DNA of 7,415 nucleotides. Source: CAYJOG01 sp964371695 [NCBI: uncultured bacterium]. GTDB taxonomy: Bacteria; CAYJOG01. The stretch is from contig CAYJOG010000047.1 in the NCBI GenBank assembly GCA_964371695.1, forward strand, positions 2,867-10,281, written 5' to 3'. The notes under the pieces were generated by a model. It had not been told where the DNA came from. It worked only from the letters and a program-made list of their open reading frames with translations, and made no database searches. The position numbers and the translations under genes are program-made. Below, piece by piece: positions 1 to 5,425 of the stretch. Every line of letters starts with the position of its first letter. The stretch's first letter is position 1.

Positions 1-11
1 AAATCAGAGGG

Positions 12-25
12 TGAATAATTACTCA
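12..25. promoter_or_regulatory. Near-palindromic 14-base site, operator-like
   Basis: TGAATAATTACTCA is an inverted repeat in which six of the seven base pairs match (only A15/C22 fails). It is AT-rich in a GC-rich region and lies downstream of the pilus ATPase gene, between that gene and whatever lies to the left. TGA..TCA palindromes of this size are typical of dimeric helix-turn-helix regulator sites, including many TetR-type operators, but no regulator gene is visible. It could equally be a chance sequence: a plus-strand reading frame entering from the left would stop at TAA 16-18, inside it. Confidence 0.25.
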
Positions 26-29
26 TTCA

Positions 30-52
30 GGGGCCTCCCCGGCGGGGGTTTG
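30..52 (+). terminator. Possible rho-independent terminator (GC hairpin plus T-rich tail)
   Basis: GGGG (30-33), CCCC (37-40) and GGGG (44-47) allow two competing 4-bp stems with 3-base loops, and the right-hand stem is followed on the plus strand by TTTGTTT. The T-rich side is to the right, so the arrangement suits a plus-strand gene arriving from the left edge (one frame would end KSEGE-stop at 16-18) better than the minus-strand pilus gene ending at 81. The stem is short, so this is tentative. Confidence 0.3.
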
Positions 53-80
53 TTTGCGTGTCGTGTTTGGCATGGGATTC

Positions 81-1160
81 TCAGAACTGCTCGCTGTCCA
101 GCTCGCGGATGGCGCGCTCGATTTCGCTTTTGCGGTTGGAGACGGTGAGGCTCTCATTGTAATCAATCACGCCGTTGACCATGAGCGCCACCAGGGATTG
201 TTCCAGGGTTTGCATGCCGAAGCCTTCCACGCTGGTGCGGATGGAGTCATAAAGACCGCTGGTCTGCTCCTGCACGATGAGGTCTGCAATGTGGGGCGTG
301 TTGATGAGGATTTCCACAGCGGCCACCCGGCCTTCGCCGTCGCGGGTTTTCACCAGACGCTGGCTGATGATGGCCCTGAGGGTCATGGAAAGCTGGATGC
401 GCAACTGGTGTTGCTGATCGGTGGGGAAGCTGTCGAGAATGCGGTCAATGGTCTGGCTGGCGTCGTTGGTGTGCAAGGTGCTGAACACGATGTGGCCAGT
501 TTCGGCGGCGGTGATGGCGGTGTGCATGGTTTCAAAATCGCGCATTTCGCCAATCACGATCACGTCGGGGTCTTGCCGGAAAACGCCTTTGAGGCCATCG
601 CCAAAGGAGTGGATGTCGGTGCCCACCTCGCGCTGCATGATGGAGCACTGGTCGTCTCTGAAAAGAAACTCGATGGGGTCTTCGATGGTGATGATCTGAT
701 AACGCTCGGTCTGGTTCAGCCGCTGGATCATCGCGGCGATGGTGGTGGACTTGCCGCTGCCCGTGGGACCGGTGACCAGAATCAGCCCTTGGGGAATGTT
801 GGTGATTTCGGGAATCACGGCGGGCAGTTGCAGGTCTTCGAGCTTGGGGATTTCAAAGGGAATGGTGCGCATGATGACCGCCGGGGTGCCCCGCTGAAAC
901 AGGATGTTGGCGCGAAAACGCGCCACGCCCGGAATGGCATAGGCCACGTCAATGCCCAGGTTTTTGAACAGCTTGCCCTTCTGGTCTTCGTTGAGCAGGG
1001 AGTCGATGAAACCCATCACGTCTTCCTTGGCCAGCCTGTCTTTTTCCATGGGCATCAGGCTGCCATCCAGGCGCATGAGGGGCGGGCGGCCGATTTTCAG
1101 GTGCAGGTCGCTGCCGCCGTGATGCACCATTTCTTCAAGGAGGGTGTTCAGGAGAACCAC
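81..1160 (-). CDS. pilT: Type IV pilus retraction ATPase, PilT/PilU family
   Basis: This 359-residue protein has the normal length of a cytoplasmic hexameric ATPase that powers retraction of type IVa pili for twitching, adhesion and DNA uptake. The N-terminal PAS-like domain starts with SDLHL (17-21). The Walker A motif GPTGSGKST is at 131-139, the Asp box (IEDPIEF) at about 159-165, the Walker B region DPDVIVIGEMRD at 197-208 (catalytic-type E205) and the His box AAETGHIVFSTLHTND at 218-233. The C-terminal retraction motif, AIRNLIRE in classical PilT, is degenerate here (HIADLIVQE, 290-298) and is more like PilU/PilT2, although the nucleotide-binding motifs are of PilT type. The start is GTG at 1158-1160, with an in-frame TAA only three codons upstream, so little choice is left. 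No Shine-Dalgarno is seen. The gene follows the second ThrC-like gene by 37 bases in the same direction, and no other pilus gene is in view. The family call is secure; PilT versus PilU is not. Confidence 0.93.
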   Translation of the reverse strand: MVLLNTLLEEMVHHGGSDLHLKIGRPPLMRLDGSLMPMEKDRLAKEDVMGFIDSLLNEDQKGKLFKNLGIDVAYAIPGVARFRANILFQRGTPAVIMRTIPFEIPKLEDLQLPAVIPEITNIPQGLILVTGPTGSGKSTTIAAMIQRLNQTERYQIITIEDPIEFLFRDDQCSIMQREVGTDIHSFGDGLKGVFRQDPDVIVIGEMRDFETMHTAITAAETGHIVFSTLHTNDASQTIDRILDSFPTDQQHQLRIQLSMTLRAIISQRLVKTRDGEGRVAAVEILINTPHIADLIVQEQTSGLYDSIRTSVEGFGMQTLEQSLVALMVNGVIDYNESLTVSNRKSEIERAIRELDSEQF

Positions 1161-1168
1161 GGGCCGGG

Positions 1169-1174
1169 ATTATA
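1169..1174 (-). promoter_or_regulatory. Consensus -10 box (TATAAT) just before the pilus ATPase gene
   Basis: The minus strand reads TATAAT, then eight bases, then the GTG start at 1160. Initiation about seven bases below a -10 box would fall at or next to the start codon, giving a leaderless or nearly leaderless message, which agrees with the missing Shine-Dalgarno. No good -35 is found at 16-18 bases (GCCAAC at 1192-1197 is poor; TTGAGC at 1196-1201 is 21 bases away), so the promoter is uncertain. Confidence 0.35.
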
Positions 1175-1183
1175 TCAACGGAA

Positions 1184-1198
1184 AGCCATTCGTTGGCT
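1184..1198 (-). terminator. Small hairpin at the end of the second ThrC-like gene
   Basis: On the minus strand AGCCA-ACGAA-TGGCT forms a 5-bp stem with a 5-base loop. It begins at the last base of the TGA stop codon and is followed by only TTTCC. It is too weak to be a convincing terminator. It could attenuate read-through into the pilus gene or mark a processing point. Confidence 0.2.
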
Positions 1199-2697
1199 CA
1201 AGCCATGGCCGGAGCCTGAATCAGGCTGCCCTTGCCCACTTTTTCGAGCAGGGCGTGAGCACGGCCCGTCACCTGAAAACGTTCGGCGGCTTCCTGCAGG
1301 TCGTCTTCAATGCGGTCCAGCCCCCGGCCCGTGATGTTGGCCACCACCAGATCGCCCTCTTTAAAAGCCCCCTGGGCGGCCAGTTTCATGATGCAACTCA
1401 CCACCACGCCTCCCACAAACTGACAAAACAGGCCCTCGGTCTCAAAAAGGTCCAGCAGGGCCAGAGACAGTTCCTGTTCCGAGGTCTTCATGGCCCCGCC
1501 CCCTGTGCGCCGCATGACAGAAAGCACCTGATGTCCGCTGCCGGGGTCTTCTATGGCGATGGACTTGGCCAGCGTGTCGGGATTGCGCACCGGCTTGATC
1601 TCGTTGGTGGCGTTCAGGAAGGCGTCCACCACGGTGGCGCAGGTGTCGGGCTGGGCGGCCCACAGCACGGCTTTGTAGTCCACCACCTTCAGGCGGTTCA
1701 GTTCTTCCATGCCCTTGATGGCGCTGGCCGCGAGCGCGCCGCTGCCGATGGGATAAACCTGATGCACCGGCCGGTCCTCGGCCACGTCAAAGTCATATTT
1801 CAGTTGCAGGGAGGTTTCATAACCGCTGGTTTTGCTGCCCTCTTTGTAATAGGGGCGGAAAATATCGTTGGGAATGAACACCGATCGGCGGCCTGTTTCT
1901 TCCACGCTCAACTGGTTGCAGCGCTGGGCCACCTCACTGGCAAACCGGTTGGCGCGGTCATAGGTGCCTTCCAGCCGCACCACCTCGCGCTGGGTGCTGT
2001 GCAGCATTTCGCGGGCGAACTCTTCCACCGTGTCTTCGCGGTTGGCCATGCCCCAGTCGTTGCGGGTCACCAGCCGGTTGGTGGGGGTGCTGCAATAGGC
2101 CTCCATGGCGCGCACCTTCACGTCGCCCAGGGTGTTGGGCACAAACATGAGGCAGCCAAAACCAGCCTCTTTGGCGCTGGCAACGGTGCTGATGCCCAGG
2201 TTGCCGGTGCTGGAGGTGATGACCTTGTTATAACCGCCATCTTCCAGCGCCTTGTTAAACGCCAGGGCCACGGGGCGGTCCTTGAAACTGCCGGTGGGGT
2301 TGGCCATGTCCAGCTTCAGATAAAGCTCCAGCCGCACGCCATGTCGTTTTTCGATAAGCGTCTCCAGCGCACTGGCGCGCACCAGGGGCGTAAAGGGAGT
2401 GTGTTTGGCCGCCCGCACTTCGTTCACCGGCAGCAGTTCCTTGAGCAGCCAGAAATTGCCTCGCTGCTGTTGCTGCGCCAGATAACGGTCTTTCACGCTC
2501 TCGCGGGTAAGGATGCGCCCCAGGGCGTCTTCGTCATAACGCAGGTCCAGCGGCCCCATGCAGGCATAACAACCGTTTTGATACACCGTTTTGTGGCGGT
2601 TGATGAGTTCGGGCATGGTCTGTGTCTGGCCACAGCTCAGGCAGGTCATGTGGCTGACAAATCCGATTTTGTTGGGGCTGTTGTCGAGAAGTTTCAT
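1198..2697 (-). CDS. Second threonine-synthase-family PLP enzyme (cyanobacterial-type branch)
   Basis: This 499-residue fold-type II PLP enzyme probably acts on O-phosphohomoserine or a similar phosphorylated amino acid. Numbering from ATG 2695-2697: a zinc-ribbon-like N-terminus has Cys pairs 19/22 and 43/46. NPTGSFKD carries the PLP lysine (K139), STGN (163-166) is the phosphate-binding turn, PIGSGAL (316-322) the glycine loop and NITGRGL (454-460) the C-terminal PLP motif. The YYKEGSKT...GYE segment, the RNPDTLAKSIAI segment and the ITGRGL end resemble cyanobacterial-type ThrC rather than the neighbouring copy. Odd points are a segment of about 40 residues (roughly 202-240) that the family form I recall lacks, and CQFVGG (425-430) where that branch has ETAGG. 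The start is ATG 2697 because AGGTGA (2703-2708) lies five bases before it; an in-frame GTG at 2704-2706 sits inside that ribosome-binding site. The upstream thrC stop overlaps the same site, so translation is probably coupled. It may be a true isozyme or have moved to another substrate. Confidence 0.88.
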   Translation of the reverse strand: MKLLDNSPNKIGFVSHMTCLSCGQTQTMPELINRHKTVYQNGCYACMGPLDLRYDEDALGRILTRESVKDRYLAQQQQRGNFWLLKELLPVNEVRAAKHTPFTPLVRASALETLIEKRHGVRLELYLKLDMANPTGSFKDRPVALAFNKALEDGGYNKVITSSTGNLGISTVASAKEAGFGCLMFVPNTLGDVKVRAMEAYCSTPTNRLVTRNDWGMANREDTVEEFAREMLHSTQREVVRLEGTYDRANRFASEVAQRCNQLSVEETGRRSVFIPNDIFRPYYKEGSKTSGYETSLQLKYDFDVAEDRPVHQVYPIGSGALAASAIKGMEELNRLKVVDYKAVLWAAQPDTCATVVDAFLNATNEIKPVRNPDTLAKSIAIEDPGSGHQVLSVMRRTGGGAMKTSEQELSLALLDLFETEGLFCQFVGGVVVSCIMKLAAQGAFKEGDLVVANITGRGLDRIEDDLQEAAERFQVTGRAHALLEKVGKGSLIQAPAMA

Positions 2698-2702
2698 GGT
2701 GT

Positions 2703-2708
2703 TCACCT
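2703..2708 (-). promoter_or_regulatory. Ribosome binding site overlapping the upstream stop codon
   Basis: The minus strand reads AGGTGA-ACACC-ATG. The AGGTGA core contains the TGA stop (2703-2705) of the upstream thrC and is five bases from the ATG at 2695-2697. This fixes the start of the second ThrC-like gene three codons downstream of the possible GTG, and it suggests termination-reinitiation coupling between the two genes. Confidence 0.7.
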
Positions 2709-4184
2709 CATGGCCGAGACAATGGCGTCCAGATCGTTGGGCACCGCCACAGGGCGGTTGGCGAAACGGCGGTGCCGCACATCGTAGGCTTCCATCTTTT
2801 TATCCAGTTCCGGGTCGGCGCCCTGGGCGTGATAACCGACGGTGGCATCCGGGTCTTTGAGCTGATGGCCGGTGCAGATGCACACCACGGTTTCATCCAG
2901 GTGAATCACACCTTCCTCAAAGAGAAGGCGCACGCCTTCCACCGAGGCCGCCGAGGCTGGCTCGCAGCCGAACATGCCATTCAGGCCAATCACGGCCTTG
3001 GCGTCCAATATCGAAGCGTCATCCACACTGCGCACCACACCATTGGTGAAATCCAGCGCCCGCAGACACTTGGCCAGATTCACGGGTTTGCCAATTTCGA
3101 TGGCGCTCGCGAGCGTGCGGGCGCGAATGCCCTTGGCTTTGCACTCGGCATAAAACGCTTTCACCAGCGCGTGATCCACATGGCCGCCGTTCCATTTCAG
3201 GCCCCGTTCGTTCACCAGCACATCCAGGGGGTTGGCCCCCTTGCTCTGAATCACCGCCAGCCGCGGCACCTTGTTGATCAGCCCCAGGGCCTTGAGTTCC
3301 ATGAACGCCTTTCCAAAGGCGCTGGCGTTGCCCAGGTTGCCGCCGGGTACCACAATCCAGTCCGGGGCCTGCCAGCTCAGACCCTCCAGCACGCGGTACA
3401 TGATGGTTTTCTGGCCTTCGAGCCGGAAGGGGTTGACGCTGTTGACGACGTAGATTTTTTCCTGGGCGGCCACCTTTTGCACGGCCTCCATGGCGTCGTC
3501 AAAATCGCCTTTTATCTGAATGGTGCGCGCGCCATATTCCAACCCCTGCGACAGCTTGCCATAGGCGATTTTGCCTTCGCCGATGAATATGAAGGCGTCC
3601 AGAATGCCGCTGTTGCGGGCATAGGCCGCCAGCGCCGCGCTGGTGTTGCCCGTGCTGGCGCACACCGCCCGGCGCGCCCCCACCATGTGGGCGTGAGTAA
3701 ACGCCGCCGTCATGCCATTGTCTTTGAAGCTGCCGGTGGGGTTCTGGCCTTCAAACTGGATGTAAAAATGGTTGCGGACAAACTCCTGTTCGTCGGCGGA
3801 AAGCGGGGGCTGTTTCAGGGCGTTGTTTTCCACTTCCAGCTTGCCGATTACATAACGCCCCACCAGGCTTTCGTGGATGGGAAAAGTGTGGCCCTCTGCG
3901 CCGTCCAGGCTCACAATCTGCTGGCTGTAACTTTCCAGACTGGCCACGTTCACATAGGGCAGCAGTTCGCGGAACCGCCACACGCCGCTGCGGTTGAAAA
4001 TGTTCTTCAGGTTGTTGCGGCGGTTTTCAAAAAAACGCAGGTCGCGGGGTGGGTTGATCTGGTCCCAGTGATAGGTCACGTCCAGCAGCGATCCACACAG
4101 GGTGCAGGCGGTGAGGGCCTGCATCATGTCAAACTCTGTCCCACAGGCCGGGTTAATACATTTCTGGAAAGCAACGTTTTTCAT
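2703..4184 (-). CDS. thrC: Threonine synthase (EPASAA-type)
   Basis: This 493-residue cytoplasmic PLP enzyme is predicted to convert O-phospho-L-homoserine and water to L-threonine and phosphate, the last step of threonine synthesis. A zinc-ribbon-like N-terminus has C9/C14 and C27/C30. GSFKD (151-155) carries the PLP lysine K154, STGNTSA starts at S177, PGGNLGN (280-286) is the phosphate-cup loop and EGQKT lies at about 256-260. A CEPASAAS segment begins near residue 417, and CTGHQLKDPD follows with T438 in the PLP-ring position. It is longer than compact ThrC proteins, in part because of about 30 extra residues (roughly 112-140) just before the active-site lysine. The ATG at 4182-4184 is the earliest possible start because an in-frame TGA lies two codons upstream; only a weak ribosome-binding site (GAGCGG) is near, while GGAGGGG lies 16 bases away. 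It heads a coupled pair with the second ThrC-like gene. The family assignment is strong, and this copy is the better candidate for the housekeeping enzyme. Confidence 0.93.
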   Translation of the reverse strand: MKNVAFQKCINPACGTEFDMMQALTACTLCGSLLDVTYHWDQINPPRDLRFFENRRNNLKNIFNRSGVWRFRELLPYVNVASLESYSQQIVSLDGAEGHTFPIHESLVGRYVIGKLEVENNALKQPPLSADEQEFVRNHFYIQFEGQNPTGSFKDNGMTAAFTHAHMVGARRAVCASTGNTSAALAAYARNSGILDAFIFIGEGKIAYGKLSQGLEYGARTIQIKGDFDDAMEAVQKVAAQEKIYVVNSVNPFRLEGQKTIMYRVLEGLSWQAPDWIVVPGGNLGNASAFGKAFMELKALGLINKVPRLAVIQSKGANPLDVLVNERGLKWNGGHVDHALVKAFYAECKAKGIRARTLASAIEIGKPVNLAKCLRALDFTNGVVRSVDDASILDAKAVIGLNGMFGCEPASAASVEGVRLLFEEGVIHLDETVVCICTGHQLKDPDATVGYHAQGADPELDKKMEAYDVRHRRFANRPVAVPNDLDAIVSAMR

Positions 4185-4214
4185 GACCGCTCAGGATAGT
4201 CCCCTCCGGTTTTT

Positions 4215-4228
4215 CTGCCAATTGGCAG
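4215..4228. promoter_or_regulatory. Perfect 14-base palindrome at the predicted thrC transcription start
   Basis: CTGCCAATTGGCAG is exactly self-complementary. It begins eight bases below the predicted -10 box of the leftward thrC promoter, so it covers roughly +1 to +14 of that transcript. The position suits an operator for a dimeric repressor (half-site TTGGCAG). A transcript hairpin is less likely because there is no loop. No regulator is encoded nearby. Confidence 0.45.
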
Positions 4229-4235
4229 GGGCGGC

Positions 4236-4264
4236 AGTGTAGCAGGCGATTTTTGCGATGCCAC
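4236..4264 (-). promoter_or_regulatory. Sigma70-type promoter for thrC and downstream genes
   Basis: On the minus strand a -35 of GTGGCA (4259-4264, four of six consensus bases) is separated by 17 bases from a -10 of TACACT (4236-4241, four of six, with both key A/T ends). TGC directly before the -10 makes an extended -10. Initiation near 4229 would leave a leader of about 45 bases before the thrC ATG at 4184. This is the best promoter match in the window. Confidence 0.5.
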
Positions 4265-4270
4265 GAAACG

Positions 4271-4286
4271 GAAAATTGGAAAATTG
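4271..4286. repeat. Two tandem copies of an 8-base unit
   Basis: GAAAATTG is repeated back to back (4271-4278, 4279-4286) in the divergent intergenic region. It lies just upstream of the predicted -35 of the lipoprotein gene and just upstream of the thrC -35 on the other strand. The AT-rich repeats could be an UP-element or a regulator half-site pair; two copies are too few to show function. Confidence 0.4.
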
Positions 4287-4288
4287 GC

Positions 4289-4318
4289 TTGCATACAACA
4301 TATTTGCACCAATACGAT
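4289..4318 (+). promoter_or_regulatory. Weak candidate promoter for the lipoprotein gene
   Basis: TTGCAT (4289-4294) and TACGAT (4313-4318) are 18 bases apart, and both are partial matches to sigma70 boxes. The leader to the ATG at 4354 would be about 30 bases. The region is AT-rich compared with its surroundings, as expected for a promoter, but the match is modest. Confidence 0.3.
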
Positions 4319-4341
4319 GTCGAAATTCCAATAGTTTAGAT

Positions 4342-4347
4342 GAGGAG
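4342..4347 (+). promoter_or_regulatory. Ribosome binding site of the lipoprotein gene
   Basis: GAGGAG is followed by six bases and the ATG at 4354-4356. It decides the start: the open frame extends upstream to an ATG at 4258, but that start has no such site and would bury the signal peptide 32 residues inside the protein. Confidence 0.75.
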
Positions 4348-4353
4348 TCTGAC

Positions 4354-5256
4354 ATGAAACTGCTGAAACCCCTGTGCACCGCCATGACCGGTGTCGCCCT
4401 CTCTCTCACCCTGGCCTCCTGCGGCGGTGGGGGAAGCCCCACTGCGCCTGCGGTGGCCACCATTTCCAAAACCACCACCAAGGCCGCCACACAAAAAAGC
4501 GTGGATTCGGCAGCAGAGGCCAGCAACGCGCGCAAGCGGGCCAGCCGGGCCACAAACACCCTGGCGGGGCGGGCAGCCCGCAAGGCGTCGCTGGTGACTC
4601 AGACCAGCAACGGTTTCACCCTCACCAACGAACTCGACGCCGCCACCGGCTGCATCAGCAACGGTTCCCTGACCTATTCAGAAAACGGCAACACCTTTGC
4701 CCTCAACGGCTCCTGGACAGACACCCAGTGCAGCGACCCCACCGACAACGGCGTCTTCACCCTGAGCGGCACCATGACCTCCAACGACAACGTCAACTAC
4801 GCCATGTCGGTCTCGGTCAGTTTTCAGGAGACAGGCACCAACCTCAAGCTCACCGGCACCATCACGGGCGCCACCAACATGAACACCGACGCCACCACCA
4901 TTTCCACTGTCAGCATTGGTCTGAATGGTCAGGCCAGCGATGGTTATGCCTACAGCAATTTCACCGTGGCCACGGCCTCCAACGGCAAGGTGAACATGTC
5001 CGGCACCATCACCGACCCCACTGGTTATGACCTCACCTTCCAGAGTGCATCACTGAACAGCGACGGTTCCGGCACCATGACGTTCACCACCGAAGACGGC
5101 GTGAAAATGGCCATGACACTGAACGCCGACGGCTCTGGCACGGCCACGCTCACACAGTCCAACAACGGCGCGAGCCTGGGATCGGTCACCTGGAACAGCA
5201 GCGGCGCGGCCACGCTGAACTACGCCGACGGCACCAACGAAACTTTGGCGGTGTAG
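4354..5256 (+). CDS. Secreted lipoprotein with Thr/Ser/Gly beta repeats, function unknown
   Basis: This 300-residue protein belongs to no family I recognise. Residues 1-23 form a lipoprotein signal peptide (MKLLK, a hydrophobic core, lipobox LASC with C23), followed by GGGGS. Gly at +2 after the lipidated Cys and no Asp suggest outer-membrane sorting. Residues 34-80 are an Ala/Thr-rich, basic linker with several Arg and Lys. From about 81 on, the chain is rich in Thr, Ser, Asn and Gly with alternating hydrophobic residues, as in beta-sheet or beta-solenoid folds. The pattern [ST]GT[MI]T occurs at 138, 167 and 216. A second repeat of 22-24 residues begins at L234 (LNSDGSGTMTF), L256 (LNADGSGTATL) and W280 (WNSSGAATLNY). 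C100 and C126 are the only cysteines after the lipidated one and could form a disulfide. The gene stands alone, divergent from thrC and convergent with the aldolase fusion. A cell-surface or adhesive role is only a guess. Confidence 0.88.
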   Translation: MKLLKPLCTAMTGVALSLTLASCGGGGSPTAPAVATISKTTTKAATQKSVDSAAEASNARKRASRATNTLAGRAARKASLVTQTSNGFTLTNELDAATGCISNGSLTYSENGNTFALNGSWTDTQCSDPTDNGVFTLSGTMTSNDNVNYAMSVSVSFQETGTNLKLTGTITGATNMNTDATTISTVSIGLNGQASDGYAYSNFTVATASNGKVNMSGTITDPTGYDLTFQSASLNSDGSGTMTFTTEDGVKMAMTLNADGSGTATLTQSNNGASLGSVTWNSSGAATLNYADGTNETLAV

Positions 5257-5272
5257 TGCATTTGAGTGCATT
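5255..5272. repeat. Direct repeat straddling the lipoprotein stop codon
   Basis: AGTGCATT occurs at 5255-5262 and again at 5265-5272, one helical turn apart. The first copy includes the last two bases of the TAG stop. It borders the REP-like element and might be a duplication scar or chance. Confidence 0.3.
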
Positions 5273-5282
5273 CGACATCGTT

Positions 5283-5329
5283 CCCTCTCCCCTCTGGGGA
5301 GAGGGTGCCCCGAAGGGGCGGGTGAGGGG
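5283..5329 (+). repeat. REP-like element, copy A (double hairpin plus GGGTGAGGGG tail)
   Basis: CCCTCTCCCC (5283-5292), TCT, GGGGAGAGGG (5296-5305) form a perfect 10-bp stem with a 3-base loop. A second hairpin, GCCCC-GAA-GGGGC (5307-5319), follows, and then the tail GGGTGAGGGG (5320-5329). The pattern of a CCCTCTCC/GGAGAGGG hairpin plus a GGTGAGGG tail resembles short palindromic repeats scattered between genes in many proteobacterial genomes. It lies between two convergent genes and may also stop transcription of the lipoprotein gene, although no T-run follows directly. Confidence 0.75.
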
Positions 5330-5370
5330 CGAAACATGAACGAAACCATTGTTTTTTGCTTTTGCCTAAA

Positions 5371-5409
5371 CCCCTCACCCCAACCCTCTCCCCGTTAAAG
5401 GGGAGAGGG
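5371..5409 (-). repeat. REP-like element, copy B, inverted relative to copy A
   Basis: Read on the minus strand this is CCCTCTCCCC (5400-5409), a TTTAAC loop, GGGGAGAGGG (5384-5393), a short TTG link and GGGTGAGGGG (5371-5380). It shares both 10-base hairpin arms and the 10-base tail with copy A, but it lacks the second small hairpin and has a 6-base loop. It starts 17 bases beyond the TAA stop of the minus-strand aldolase fusion gene, so its 10-bp stem could act as that gene's terminator or mRNA 3'-end stabiliser. The two copies together form a tail-to-tail pair with a 41-base spacer, like a BIME unit. Confidence 0.75.
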
Positions 5410-5425
5410 GGAAAAAATTTCCTGG

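Noticed and set aside
2698-2706. GTG at 2704-2706 as start of the second ThrC-like gene
   Set aside because: It lies inside the AGGTGA ribosome-binding site for the ATG at 2697 and has no good site of its own.
54-4199. Long plus-strand reading frames of roughly 430-550 codons covering the three left genes
   Set aside because: They are exactly in register with the minus-strand genes and exist because those genes avoid TTA, CTA and TCA. Their translations are rich in His, Gly and Ala with no recognisable motif, whereas the minus-strand products carry complete catalytic motifs.
4258-4353. Upstream ATG at 4258 as the lipoprotein start
   Set aside because: It would put 32 polar residues before the signal peptide and overlap the predicted promoter. 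The ATG at 4354 has a strong GAGGAG site and an ordinary lipoprotein signal right after it.
4191-4583. Minus-strand 130-codon frame over the thrC leader and the lipoprotein signal region
   Set aside because: It runs antisense to the signal peptide and linker of the lipoprotein, has Ala/Arg-rich composition without motifs and no ribosome-binding site, and crosses both predicted promoters.
5283-5409. CRISPR array or phage attachment site
   Set aside because: Only two copies exist, in inverted orientation, with hairpin structure and a single spacer. There is no tRNA, integrase or cas gene nearby. A REP-like pair explains it better.
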